A stretch of 9,298 bases of DNA from Rhodospirillaceae bacterium (GCA_002724505.1 PBOV01000108.1:1-9298), one strand, 5' to 3'; counted from the stretch's first letter, positions 1 through 6,813 are shown. Notes: generated from the letters alone by a model not told the origin. Numbers and translations: made by a program.

Positions 1-1356
1 GCTATCGAGTGGCTTGAAAAGGAGCTCGCCTCTACCCGGTCCGCAATAGCCATAATAAGCCACGACCGGCGGTTTCTCGAGAAACTTTCCAGAACGACAA
101 TCTGGCTAGCCCAGGGTATAACCAGGCGGCTAGACAAAAGTTTTAGTCACTTTGAAGGCTGGCGTGATGGTATCGTTGAACAAGAGAAAACAGACCGCCA
201 CAAGTTAGATCGCAAGCTCCTCGCTGAAACGGAATGGCTCCGGAAGGGGGTAACTGCGCGGCGTAAACGTAATCAGGGGCGGTTACGCGCCCTTTTTGCA
301 CTGCGTAAATTACGCCGCGACCAACGTGGCCCAACCGGGCAAGTAAACTTTACCAACCCCGATAGCAGTCAGTCGGGGAAGATAGTGATAGAAGCCAAAT
401 CAATTTCTAAGGATTTCGGTATCGGTCCGATTATACAAAGTTTCTCGATCAAGATTCAGCGTGGTGATCGCATTGGCATTGTCGGTCCAAACGGTGCAGG
501 CAAGACAACGCTCCTCGATATGCTGACCGGGGAACTCACGCCTGATAAAGGTGCCACCCGCCTCGGCTCAAACCTGGAAATGGTCACATTAGACCAAAAA
601 CGTGAAAAGCTGGACCCAAACTCCACTTTGGCAACAGCTCTCACAGGCGGCGGTGAAATAGTCTCGGTTGGGGGGAAAAACAAACATGTAATAGGGTATA
701 TGAAAGATTTTCTATTTGCTCCGGAACAGGCCCAAACCCCGGTCGGCGTTTTGTCCGGGGGAGAGCGAGGCCGAGTGATGCTAGCACGCGCCCTAGCACA
801 CCCTTCAAACCTTTTAATTTTGGATGAACCAACAAATGACCTCGACCTTGAGACCCTAGACTTACTGCAGGAAATGATCGCAGAGTATAACGGAACAGTT
901 ATACTTGTCAGCCACGACCGGGATTTCCTCGATCGTACCGTAACGTCGATAATCTGCGCTGAAGGTAATGGTGAGTGGATTGAATATGCCGGTGGCTTTA
1001 GCGATATGATTAGCCAACGTAGTGCGGCTCTAGAGGAACACGCCCCACCAAAGAAAAGATCTCAGGCGTCCGACAAGACCAAATCCGATACCCAAGGTAA
1101 ACCTTCCCCTTCCAAGGGCAAGCTATCCTACAAAGACAAGCACGCACTCGAAACGCTACCAAAAACAATTAAACAGCTGCAGGCTGACATCGATAGACTA
1201 CAGACAATACTCAACGAACCTAACTTATTCGCCTCCAATCCAGAAAAGTTTGAGCGTGCAGCAGAGGCATTAAACAAAGCCCAATCCAACTTTGTAGATG
1301 CCGAAGAAAAATGGCTTGAGTTAGAAATACTTCGCGAAGAATTAGAAGGCGCCTAG
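1..1356 (+). CDS. uup: Uup-like ABC-F ATPase, 3' part (5' end outside window)
   Basis: The reading frame is open from base 1 to the TAG at 1354-1356 (451 residues visible), so the N-terminal part of the first ABC domain lies outside the window. Residues about 20-26 (SHDRRFL) are the H-loop of ABC domain 1. Residues about 79-108 form a very basic linker (WLRKGVTARRKRNQGR...) matching the tRNA-facing interdomain linker of Uup. ABC domain 2 has Walker A GPNGAGKTT at 162-170, signature LSGGE at 251-255, Walker B LLILDEPTND at 271-280 with catalytic Glu276, and H-loop SHD at 304-306. A lysine-rich stretch leads into a C-terminal coiled coil (about 375-451), also typical of Uup. Family knowledge: ABC-F proteins are soluble, lack membrane domains and act on ribosomes; Uup is linked to ribosome function and to reduced precise excision of transposons. 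About 150-180 residues are probably missing upstream. The GTG at 385 lies mid-protein, at the start of the second ABC domain, and is not the real start. It converges with the molybdenum hydroxylase gene, leaving a 12-base gap. Confidence 0.93.
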   Translation, partial: AIEWLEKELASTRSAIAIISHDRRFLEKLSRTTIWLAQGITRRLDKSFSHFEGWRDGIVEQEKTDRHKLDRKLLAETEWLRKGVTARRKRNQGRLRALFALRKLRRDQRGPTGQVNFTNPDSSQSGKIVIEAKSISKDFGIGPIIQSFSIKIQRGDRIGIVGPNGAGKTTLLDMLTGELTPDKGATRLGSNLEMVTLDQKREKLDPNSTLATALTGGGEIVSVGGKNKHVIGYMKDFLFAPEQAQTPVGVLSGGERGRVMLARALAHPSNLLILDEPTNDLDLETLDLLQEMIAEYNGTVILVSHDRDFLDRTVTSIICAEGNGEWIEYAGGFSDMISQRSAALEEHAPPKKRSQASDKTKSDTQGKPSPSKGKLSYKDKHALETLPKTIKQLQADIDRLQTILNEPNLFASNPEKFERAAEALNKAQSNFVDAEEKWLELEILREELEGA

Positions 1357-1368
1357 CCCTAATTAAAT

Positions 1369-3519
1369 TTATTGCAGGGCCGCGGCACGGATCATATCCG
1401 GCGTAAATGGCAGACGTCGCAACCGGAGCCCCGTCGCCATATATATAGCGTTGGAAATAGCGCCAGCGGTCGGCCCAGATACCGCCTCACCGGCACCCAG
1501 AAACCGCTCGTTGGGTCGGTTGATTAGTACAGTATCGATCTCCGGAATGTTATCAAACCTTAATATAGGGTAGCTCTCCCAGTCACGGCTTGTAATACCC
1601 GTTTGGTCGAAAGTAACTTCTTCATATAGCGTCCAACTCGCAGCTTGTAAGAAACCACCTTCATACTGCGCGGTTAATCCAGCCTGGTCGACAATTTGCC
1701 CGGCGTCCCCGGCAAGCGCTACGCGATGTAAAATCACCTCCGCCTTATCATTCACCTCAAGCTCCACAGCCACGGCGGCATAGGCTTGGATGTTTTTGTA
1801 TTGAGCGAACGCAATGCCGTGCCCCCTGCCATCAGAAACATCTGAACCCCAGCCGAGTTTGTCCGCCGCAGCCTGCAAGACATCTTTTGCTCGTTGGTCT
1901 TTTAGATGTTTCAGGCGAAAAGCTACGGGATCAATTCCAGACTCCTCTGCCAATTCATCGACGAAAGATTCGATGGCGAAAACATTCGCAAAAGCACCTA
2001 ACGTGCGGAGGGCCGATGTCCGCAAGGGTAAGTTACGCACCAGGTTTTTGGTCAGTCGTTTGCTTTCAAAACAATAAAGAGGATCAAGGTTACGATGCAG
2101 TCCCGAATGCCGCGACATATTTGGCTGCGGTACCAGAGGTTTCACCGCGTCCTTTCGATACTGCATTGGTAATAATCGTGCTGGGCCGGCACCGCCAGCT
2201 TCAGGTCGTGGACGCATGCCAAAGGTGTCGCTATATGTATCTTGCGACCATGCGATTACTTTGCCGTCACTATCAATACTTGCAGTCAGATCCATCGCCA
2301 TACAGGAAGCATAGGGTTCCCATGCATGTTCATCTTCCCGTGTCCATTTAAGTAGGATGGGTCGGCCAGGAAGTTTTAGCGCAATCAGCGCTGCATCAAC
2401 CGCTGCATCATCGGCTCCGTTATGGCCATAGCAGCCAGAGCCGGGAACGTGAACAATAAAAAGGTTTTCTATCTCCATACCGAGTGCCTCGGCCAGGCTG
2501 GCACGCAAAACGTATACCCCCTGGCTATGACACCAGACTTTCAACTTATCACCCTCTGCGAGGGCAATGGCGGCGGATGGCCCGATAGAGCCATGCATGA
2601 GGTAAGGCTTCTCATAGCGCGCTGAGAGTGTCGCTTTGGCATTCGTTGGCGGCGGCCCCAACGGTTCGACAGCTTTCTTTTGCGGAACACCCTCGACGAC
2701 GGGAAGGCTGAGACGCTCATTAGCTGTAAGTCGTTTATACACATCCTGCGACTCCAACCCCCCTCCAAGGTCCCAGTCAGACGTTTCGAATAATTTTTGC
2801 GCCGCTTTAACAGCGGCAAACTCGTCGGCACAGGATACAGCGAGGAAGGAACCATCTTGAACGATTTCAAAACCCCCTTCTGCGAGTCGCGATTCAACAG
2901 TGGGGTCAAGACCGGTGAGGCGTGCTTTATAGTGCGGGGGACGCACAATACGGGCATGCAGCATGCCGGGCATCTTCATATCCTGCACAAAATAAGGCTG
3001 ACCCGTAACAATTTCCTTCAACCCTCGGGTGACAACCGGCTTACCGATAATTCCATATGACTTGGGCTCTTTAAGGGGGGCCTCAGGGTCAACATCGATC
3101 TCAAACCCCTTATCAGCAATTAATTCGGCATAGGTAATTGCTCGGTTGGTATTGCGCGACTGGATCAACCCGTTTGAAATTTCAAGCGTTGAGACATCAA
3201 CACCCAGTGCATCAGCAGCAAGAGACAGAAGGTGCCGCCGGGCCGTCGCCGCCGCGGCACGAACAGCATTGCCGGCTTCCTCCATTGAGTTGCTGCCGGA
3301 AGTGATCCCTTCATCGGGGTCAATACCGGTCTCGGTTCGGGCAATATCAATACGGCTGATATCTACATCGAGCTCTTCCGCTGCTATCAGAGCAAGAGCA
3401 GTTGAAATTCTTTGGCCAATATCAACCTTACCAGTATGGATCAGGACCCGACCATTCCCTGCAATTGAAATCCATTTATCAAGGCGTGGGCTTTTTTTGA
3501 GGCTGGCGCTGTGAGGCAT
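1369..3519 (-). CDS. Molybdenum hydroxylase large subunit, molybdopterin-binding (isoquinoline 1-oxidoreductase beta / nicotinate dehydrogenase B-like)
   Basis: This 716-residue protein should hold the molybdopterin-cytosine-dinucleotide cofactor and hydroxylate an aromatic or N-heteroaromatic ring or an aldehyde with water-derived oxygen, passing electrons to the [2Fe-2S] subunit. An MoCo-contact segment comes first (GKVDIGQ at 30-36), followed by a hammerhead-like region from about 155 (GIIGKPVVTRG, MPGMLHARIVRPP). The main MoCo domain follows, with GSGCYGHNGADDA at 360-372, and ends with GAGE at 675-678, where Glu678 is the expected catalytic base. This domain order is that of IorB/NicB-type subunits rather than classical xanthine dehydrogenase. 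The usual GQG reads GQR here. No CxxCH haem motif, FAD domain or Tat signal is present, so it is probably cytoplasmic. I chose the ATG at 3519 because GGAGGAG lies 6 bases upstream; TTG 3537 and ATG 3534 have no such site. The start sits one base past the [2Fe-2S] subunit's stop, implying coupled translation. The substrate cannot be assigned. Confidence 0.9.
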   Translation of the reverse strand: MPHSASLKKSPRLDKWISIAGNGRVLIHTGKVDIGQRISTALALIAAEELDVDISRIDIARTETGIDPDEGITSGSNSMEEAGNAVRAAAATARRHLLSLAADALGVDVSTLEISNGLIQSRNTNRAITYAELIADKGFEIDVDPEAPLKEPKSYGIIGKPVVTRGLKEIVTGQPYFVQDMKMPGMLHARIVRPPHYKARLTGLDPTVESRLAEGGFEIVQDGSFLAVSCADEFAAVKAAQKLFETSDWDLGGGLESQDVYKRLTANERLSLPVVEGVPQKKAVEPLGPPPTNAKATLSARYEKPYLMHGSIGPSAAIALAEGDKLKVWCHSQGVYVLRASLAEALGMEIENLFIVHVPGSGCYGHNGADDAAVDAALIALKLPGRPILLKWTREDEHAWEPYASCMAMDLTASIDSDGKVIAWSQDTYSDTFGMRPRPEAGGAGPARLLPMQYRKDAVKPLVPQPNMSRHSGLHRNLDPLYCFESKRLTKNLVRNLPLRTSALRTLGAFANVFAIESFVDELAEESGIDPVAFRLKHLKDQRAKDVLQAAADKLGWGSDVSDGRGHGIAFAQYKNIQAYAAVAVELEVNDKAEVILHRVALAGDAGQIVDQAGLTAQYEGGFLQAASWTLYEEVTFDQTGITSRDWESYPILRFDNIPEIDTVLINRPNERFLGAGEAVSGPTAGAISNAIYMATGLRLRRLPFTPDMIRAAALQ

Positions 3520-3520
3520 A

Positions 3521-3994
3521 CTACGCTCCTCCATCAACGACGCGGTCTATGGCTTTTAAGACCCGCAGATGCGACCCGCAGCGGCACAAATGCTCTTGAA
3601 GGGCGTCACGAATTTCTCCGGGATCTGGCTTGGAATTCTTTTCGAGCAACGCCGTAGCTGCGACCACAAGCCCCGCGGTACAATATCCACATTGAGCGGC
3701 CCCTTCCTCAAGAAAGGCCTGTTGCAGCGGACTGAGCCTACCTCCTTCAGCCAACCCTTCAACAGTTGTGATTTCCGTCCCTTCGAATTCCGAAGCCGCC
3801 CTGACACAGGTTAAGGCGTCTTCACCATCAACTAAAACAGCACAAGCACCGCATTGTTCAAGACCGCAACCAAGTTTTGCACCGACCAAGTCGAGCTGGT
3901 TACGCAGAACGTAAAGCAAAGGCGTCGCAGGGTCGCATTCGACCGTAAAATTTTTGCCGTTCACCTTGAGAGAAATTTTTGGCATTTTGGTCAA
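3521..3994 (-). CDS. [2Fe-2S] subunit of molybdenum hydroxylase (IorA/CoxS-like)
   Basis: The 157-residue protein carries the two [2Fe-2S] clusters that take electrons from the molybdenum centre. An N-terminal plant-type ferredoxin fold has Cys43, Cys48, Cys51 and Cys63 (GCGLEQCGAC then LTC). A C-terminal helical domain has Cys102, Cys105, Cys137 and Cys139 (QCGYC and CRC). All eight ligands are present and the length is normal for stand-alone small subunits (about 150-160). It is immediately followed by the molybdopterin subunit, as in isoquinoline 1-oxidoreductase and nicotinate-hydroxylase-type systems, which also lack an FAD subunit. The start is ambiguous. TTG at 3994 is 4 bases after a perfect AAGGAGG site; ATG at 3985 (MPKISLKVNGK) is 13 bases away, which is long. 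I keep TTG, but the ATG would cost only three residues and also fits the family's N-terminus. The Shine-Dalgarno sequence overlaps the TAA stop of the exporter gene, so re-initiation after the exporter is likely. Confidence 0.93.
   Translation of the reverse strand: MTKMPKISLKVNGKNFTVECDPATPLLYVLRNQLDLVGAKLGCGLEQCGACAVLVDGEDALTCVRAASEFEGTEITTVEGLAEGGRLSPLQQAFLEEGAAQCGYCTAGLVVAATALLEKNSKPDPGEIRDALQEHLCRCGSHLRVLKAIDRVVDGGA
3526..3532 (-). promoter_or_regulatory. Ribosome binding site that sets the start of the large molybdenum subunit
   Basis: The minus strand reads GGAGGAG, then six bases, then the ATG at 3519. It lies inside the end of the [2Fe-2S] subunit gene. It argues against the longer reading from 3537 or 3534, which would place this site inside the coding sequence. 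Confidence 0.8.
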
Positions 3995-3998
3995 TTTT

Positions 3999-4005
3999 CC
4001 TCCTT
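3999..4005 (-). promoter_or_regulatory. Perfect Shine-Dalgarno overlapping the exporter stop codon
   Basis: The minus strand reads TAAGGAGG, where TAA is the stop of the EmrB-type gene and AAGGAGG is a full-strength ribosome binding site. Four A residues separate it from the TTG at 3994, and 13 bases separate it from ATG 3985. The arrangement suggests stop-to-restart coupling between the pump and the enzyme's first subunit. Confidence 0.75.
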
Positions 4006-5554
4006 ATTTTTCTTTACCCTTACCCAGAAAACTTCCGGGGACTATAGCTATAAAAAATACTAATGCCGTGACGAGGAACCCCTCTCGAAAACCTAACATT
4101 GTGGCTTGATCAAATATTGCCTGCCCAAGCTGTTGAAGCGCAGCCGGCATCTGCAATCCTTCAGGGGTGCCCACTTGGCCCAAATGGGTTTGAAAGGTCC
4201 TCAGGAATTCCATAGTCGCAGAATTTCCCGCCGTCTGTGTGGCAATGTATGAATGTGCGTAATAGGCAGACCTAAGGTCAACGAAAGTAGCTAAAAGACA
4301 AACCCCGAACGCCCCGCCAAGTTGGCGCGAGAAACTCATCATCCCAGCACCCTGGCTCACCTGCTCAGGAGGCAGAGCACGCATTGAGCCTGTAGTTAGA
4401 GGTGGAAAAACAAATCCTAAACCGACACGCCCGATAATCAGCCACCAGCCAAATACCCAAAATGCGGTATTGGTATCAGCGCCGGCCATCAGAAAACAGG
4501 AATATGACGTCATGATCAAACCAATAACGATTGGGATCCGAGGGCTAATCCAATCACTAATCCGCCCGGTCAAGGGAAATACAAACGCAAGCAAAAGGCC
4601 CGCCGGCATAAGCAAGAGGCCGGCCTTAGTGGGGGTATAACCCATCACGATCTGCACAAAAAGCGGTATCAAATACCATAGCCCGAAATTACCAGCCCCC
4701 CATACGAAAGAAAGCGCACAACCCGACGCAAATCGTAAATTGGCAAAAAGTTGGAGACTAAGCATTGGCTGGGGGGTAATGGACTCCCAAATTATAAAAC
4801 CAATTACGGCCGCCACTGAAGTCACAAAATATAAGATTATTGAATCGGAGCTCCAACCCTCACGCGATCCGTTGGACAGGCCAGATAACAAAGAAAACAT
4901 AAAAATCGAAACGAGAACCAATCCGGTCCAATCCATCGAAGGTTGGGTTACTTCTTTTTCGCGTGGCGGCATAAAAATTGCAGCCATAATTGTCCCTAGT
5001 CCACAAAATGGAAGGACGAGCCAGAACACCGCACGCCAGTCAAACATATCTACCATAATGCCGCCAAAAGCGGGGCCCAAGGCTGGCGCTAACACGATCC
5101 CAAAACCAAAGAAGCCCATTGCGCGACCCCGTTGATTGGAAGGAAAAATTTGATAAATAACCTGCAGAGCTAACGGATGAATAAAACCCGCGCCAGCGCC
5201 TTGTAATAGTCTGGCAAAAACAAGCATATCAAAGCTATTACTCGCGACAGCCATCACCGACCCGGTTACGAAGACTGCCATTGAAACATAATAAGTATTT
5301 TTTTTTCCTATTGCGGCGATCATCCAGGCGTTAAGAAGCATAGCCACGGTCATCGTCGCCAGAAAGCCGGCGGACAACCACTGTGCTTTGTCCTGCCCAA
5401 CGCCAAATGCGCCCATAATATTAGGGATAGCAACGTTGACGATTGTAGAGGATAAAATCAGCGAAATATTACCGATCATTGCCGTCAGTGTAAGAAGCCA
5501 GCGATAGCTTGATCCATAACGGGCGGCGAGGAGGTCAGCGGCCGTCGATGCCAA
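4004..5554 (-). CDS. EmrB-type MFS multidrug/organic-anion exporter (DHA2, 14 TM helices)
   Basis: The 516-residue inner-membrane protein is a proton-driven exporter of the DHA2 (EmrB/QacA) family. Helix 1 (about 20-46) carries SSTIVNVAIPNIMGAFG, the usual EmrB opening. The motif A loop is degenerate (NAWMIAAIGKKN, about 75-86). RLLQGAGAGFIHPL follows at about 115-128. The antiporter motif C, GIVLAPALGPAFGG, lies at 152-165. A long hydrophilic loop between the last two helices (about 430-490) and a final hydrophobic segment match EmrB proteins. The start is TTG at 5554, supported by GGTGGAG seven bases upstream; the next good Met (residue 27) would cut into helix 1. It overlaps the end of the HlyD-type gene by 20 bases and runs into the [2Fe-2S] subunit's ribosome binding site. 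With the HlyD protein it should form an EmrAB-like complex. No TolC-like outer-membrane channel is encoded in the window, and the substrate is unknown. The coding strand holds a run of nine A's at 5298-5306. Confidence 0.92.
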   Translation of the reverse strand: MASTAADLLAARYGSSYRWLLTLTAMIGNISLILSSTIVNVAIPNIMGAFGVGQDKAQWLSAGFLATMTVAMLLNAWMIAAIGKKNTYYVSMAVFVTGSVMAVASNSFDMLVFARLLQGAGAGFIHPLALQVIYQIFPSNQRGRAMGFFGFGIVLAPALGPAFGGIMVDMFDWRAVFWLVLPFCGLGTIMAAIFMPPREKEVTQPSMDWTGLVLVSIFMFSLLSGLSNGSREGWSSDSIILYFVTSVAAVIGFIIWESITPQPMLSLQLFANLRFASGCALSFVWGAGNFGLWYLIPLFVQIVMGYTPTKAGLLLMPAGLLLAFVFPLTGRISDWISPRIPIVIGLIMTSYSCFLMAGADTNTAFWVFGWWLIIGRVGLGFVFPPLTTGSMRALPPEQVSQGAGMMSFSRQLGGAFGVCLLATFVDLRSAYYAHSYIATQTAGNSATMEFLRTFQTHLGQVGTPEGLQMPAALQQLGQAIFDQATMLGFREGFLVTALVFFIAIVPGSFLGKGKEK

Positions 5555-6686
5555 CGTTTATCTCCACCATCATACCAGGCCGCAACAATTGCTCCTTATT
5601 GTCGAGATTGATCCGGATCCGAATTCGCTGGACGATCTTAGTGAAGTTGCCACTGGGGTTCGGCGTAGGAAGCAAAGCAAATTCACTAGTTGCCGCGTTA
5701 CCAATTTTAGAAATTTTGCCCTCAAAATTCTTATCAGGATAGGCATCTACACCAACTGTCACCAAGCTGCCTATTTTTATATGCCTCAGATCAGTTTCTT
5801 TAACATTAGCAGAGACCCAGATTTTTTTGGGGTCATGAACCATGAGTAGGCGCTGTCCGGCCGATACAAATTCGCTGGCATTAATGAAGGTTTTATCCAC
5901 CACACCGTCCACAGGGCTTATAATGATGCGGTCCCGCAAATTGAGTAGTTGCCGCTCACGCTGCGCCGTAACCTCTGCCTCACGATGCGCCAACATCGAT
6001 ATTTGCCGGTCCAGTACAAGTAGCTGCTCACGATCTGCTGCCGCTTGGATCAATGCTGCTTTAGCGGCGGCGACTTCAGCCTGCGCTTGTTGAAAGGCCT
6101 GTTCTGCTTTCCGAAATGCGTTGCGACGCTCTTCCCAACGCTGTCGGGAAACAACTCTTCTGTTGAGAAGTTTTTTAGTCCGAGCAAAATCAGTGCGTGT
6201 AAGATCTAGGTCTGACCGCCGACCAGCAAGTGCTGCTTTAGCCGCCTGCACCTGCGAGCGTCTTACCGACTGAGCGCTTCTTGTTTGGCGATCGATCATT
6301 TTCTTTTCGGTCATCGCCCTAGCCTGTTCGGAACTTATCGCCCGCAGGCGGGAATCTAATTCACTTAACTTTAACTTCGCATCTCGATTATCGATCGACA
6401 CCAAGATTTGTTTTGCCTTGACCGTATCTCCCTCCGATACGTGTAGGTTAGTCACCCACCCCGATACCCGACTACTAACGGAGATAATATCGGCCGTGAT
6501 ACGTGCATCATCGATATAGAGGTTGGTATACCGCTTATAAGCCCAGTCTATCAGCAATATCAGACCACCAATTACTGCTAGCCCCAGAAGGAGATTCCGC
6601 AACAAGCGCCAGACACGGCGACGCGGTGCCGCAGCTGTTTGGTAGTCTATCTTGGCCATTTTCTCGGTAGAGTTGCCGTCCAACAA
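5535..6686 (-). CDS. HlyD/EmrA-type periplasmic membrane fusion protein
   Basis: This 383-residue adaptor should link the EmrB-type pump to an outer-membrane channel. A basic N-terminus leads into one membrane anchor (about 29-48, LLRNLLLGLAVIGGLILLID). The first half of the barrel-sandwich domain follows (about 57-98, with SRVSGWVTNLHVSEGDTVK). A long Ala/Gln/Arg-rich coiled-coil hairpin (about 100-250) comes next, then the second lipoyl half (IIISPVDGVVD at 254-264). The C-terminal beta-barrel part contains ATSEFALLPTPNPSGNFTK, highly typical of EmrA-like proteins. This is the first gene of the operon. Its start is uncertain: adjacent TTG codons at 6686 and 6683 lie 4 and 7 bases after AGGGAG, while ATG 6659 (MAKIDYQ) has only a weak GAG three bases upstream. 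I keep TTG 6686, and all alternatives leave the anchor intact. The stop overlaps the exporter start by 20 bases. Confidence 0.91.
   Translation of the reverse strand: MLDGNSTEKMAKIDYQTAAAPRRRVWRLLRNLLLGLAVIGGLILLIDWAYKRYTNLYIDDARITADIISVSSRVSGWVTNLHVSEGDTVKAKQILVSIDNRDAKLKLSELDSRLRAISSEQARAMTEKKMIDRQTRSAQSVRRSQVQAAKAALAGRRSDLDLTRTDFARTKKLLNRRVVSRQRWEERRNAFRKAEQAFQQAQAEVAAAKAALIQAAADREQLLVLDRQISMLAHREAEVTAQRERQLLNLRDRIIISPVDGVVDKTFINASEFVSAGQRLLMVHDPKKIWVSANVKETDLRHIKIGSLVTVGVDAYPDKNFEGKISKIGNAATSEFALLPTPNPSGNFTKIVQRIRIRINLDNKEQLLRPGMMVEINVGIDGR
5562..5568 (-). promoter_or_regulatory. Ribosome binding site supporting the TTG start of the EmrB-type gene
   Basis: The minus strand reads GGTGGAG, seven bases before TTG 5554, inside the last codons of the HlyD-type gene. 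It makes the TTG start credible and explains the 20-base overlap. Confidence 0.65.
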
Positions 6687-6690
6687 ACTT

Positions 6691-6696
6691 CTCCCT
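6691..6696 (-). promoter_or_regulatory. Ribosome binding site of the HlyD-type gene
   Basis: The minus strand reads AGGGAG, 4 bases before TTG 6686 and 7 bases before TTG 6683. It lies in an imperfect palindrome (6691-6706, centred on TCTAGA), which might weakly occlude it in the mRNA. Confidence 0.55.
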
Positions 6697-6727
6697 CTAG
6701 AAGGGGTGTGCCCAATAAGAAAAGAAA

Positions 6728-6755
6728 GGGTATTATCGCTTCATCAATAATACCC
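6728..6755. promoter_or_regulatory. Perfect 9-bp inverted repeat: candidate shared operator between divergent genes
   Basis: The arms GGGTATTAT (6728-6736) and ATAATACCC (6747-6755) are exact reverse complements separated by 10 bases. The spacing between arm centres is 19 bp, about two helical turns, as expected for a dimeric regulator. Each strand carries TATTAT in its upstream arm, a 5/6 match to a sigma-70 -10 box. On the minus strand a weak GTGCTT lies 17 bases upstream; on the plus strand GTGCCC does. A regulator bound here could therefore control both the pump/hydroxylase operon and the decarboxylase gene. No regulator gene is in the window. The symmetry is directly visible; the operator role is inferred. 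A terminator is less likely, because no gene on either strand ends here. Confidence 0.5.
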
Positions 6756-6760
6756 CAATA

Positions 6761-6778
6761 CAGGTAAACAAGCACCTG
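6761..6778. repeat. Short inverted repeat CAGGT-N8-ACCTG
   Basis: Five-base arms at 6761-6765 and 6774-6778 are exact reverse complements with an 8-base spacer, five bases after the longer palindrome. It could be a second binding site, but arms this short arise often by chance. Confidence 0.25.
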
Positions 6779-6798
6779 CCTCAATGAAATTGGAAATC

Positions 6799-6804
6799 AG
6801 GGAG
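6799..6804 (+). promoter_or_regulatory. Ribosome binding site that sets the start of the decarboxylase-like gene
   Basis: AGGGAG lies nine bases before ATG 6814. The in-frame ATG at 6784 has no comparable site upstream, so the shorter protein is preferred. Confidence 0.65.
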
Positions 6805-6813
6805 CAAAAAACC

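Noticed and set aside
385..1356. GTG at 385 as the start of a short single-domain ABC ATPase
   Set aside because: The same frame is open back to base 1 and encodes the end of ABC domain 1 plus an Uup-type linker, so 385 lies inside a longer two-domain protein.
1356..1380. GCCCT...AGGGC inverted repeat as a bidirectional terminator
   Set aside because: The stem is only 5 bp with a 15-base loop, lacks a T-tract on either side and overlaps the coding end of the molybdenum subunit.
1887..2351. A 154-codon plus-strand open frame opposite the molybdenum subunit
   Set aside because: It is antisense to a well-supported gene, has no domain-like composition or ribosome binding site, and is explained by the constraints of the real frame.
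2389..2460. CYGHN segment (GSGCYGHNGADDA) of the molybdenum subunit as a haem c site
   Set aside because: A haem c site needs CxxCH; only one Cys is present, and the segment is a conserved part of the MoCo domain.
1369..3537. Longer start (TTG 3537 or ATG 3534) for the large molybdenum subunit
   Set aside because: The GGAGGAG ribosome binding site at 3526-3532 would lie inside the coding sequence, and it is ideally placed for ATG 3519.
4740..5135. A 131-codon plus-strand open frame opposite the EmrB-type gene
   Set aside because: Its composition looks like a shadow of the membrane-protein gene on the other strand, and no independent start signal is seen.
6728..6755. The palindrome as an intrinsic terminator
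   Set aside because: No gene on either strand ends here, the stem is AT-rich with a 10-base loop, and only a broken T-rich stretch follows on the minus strand.
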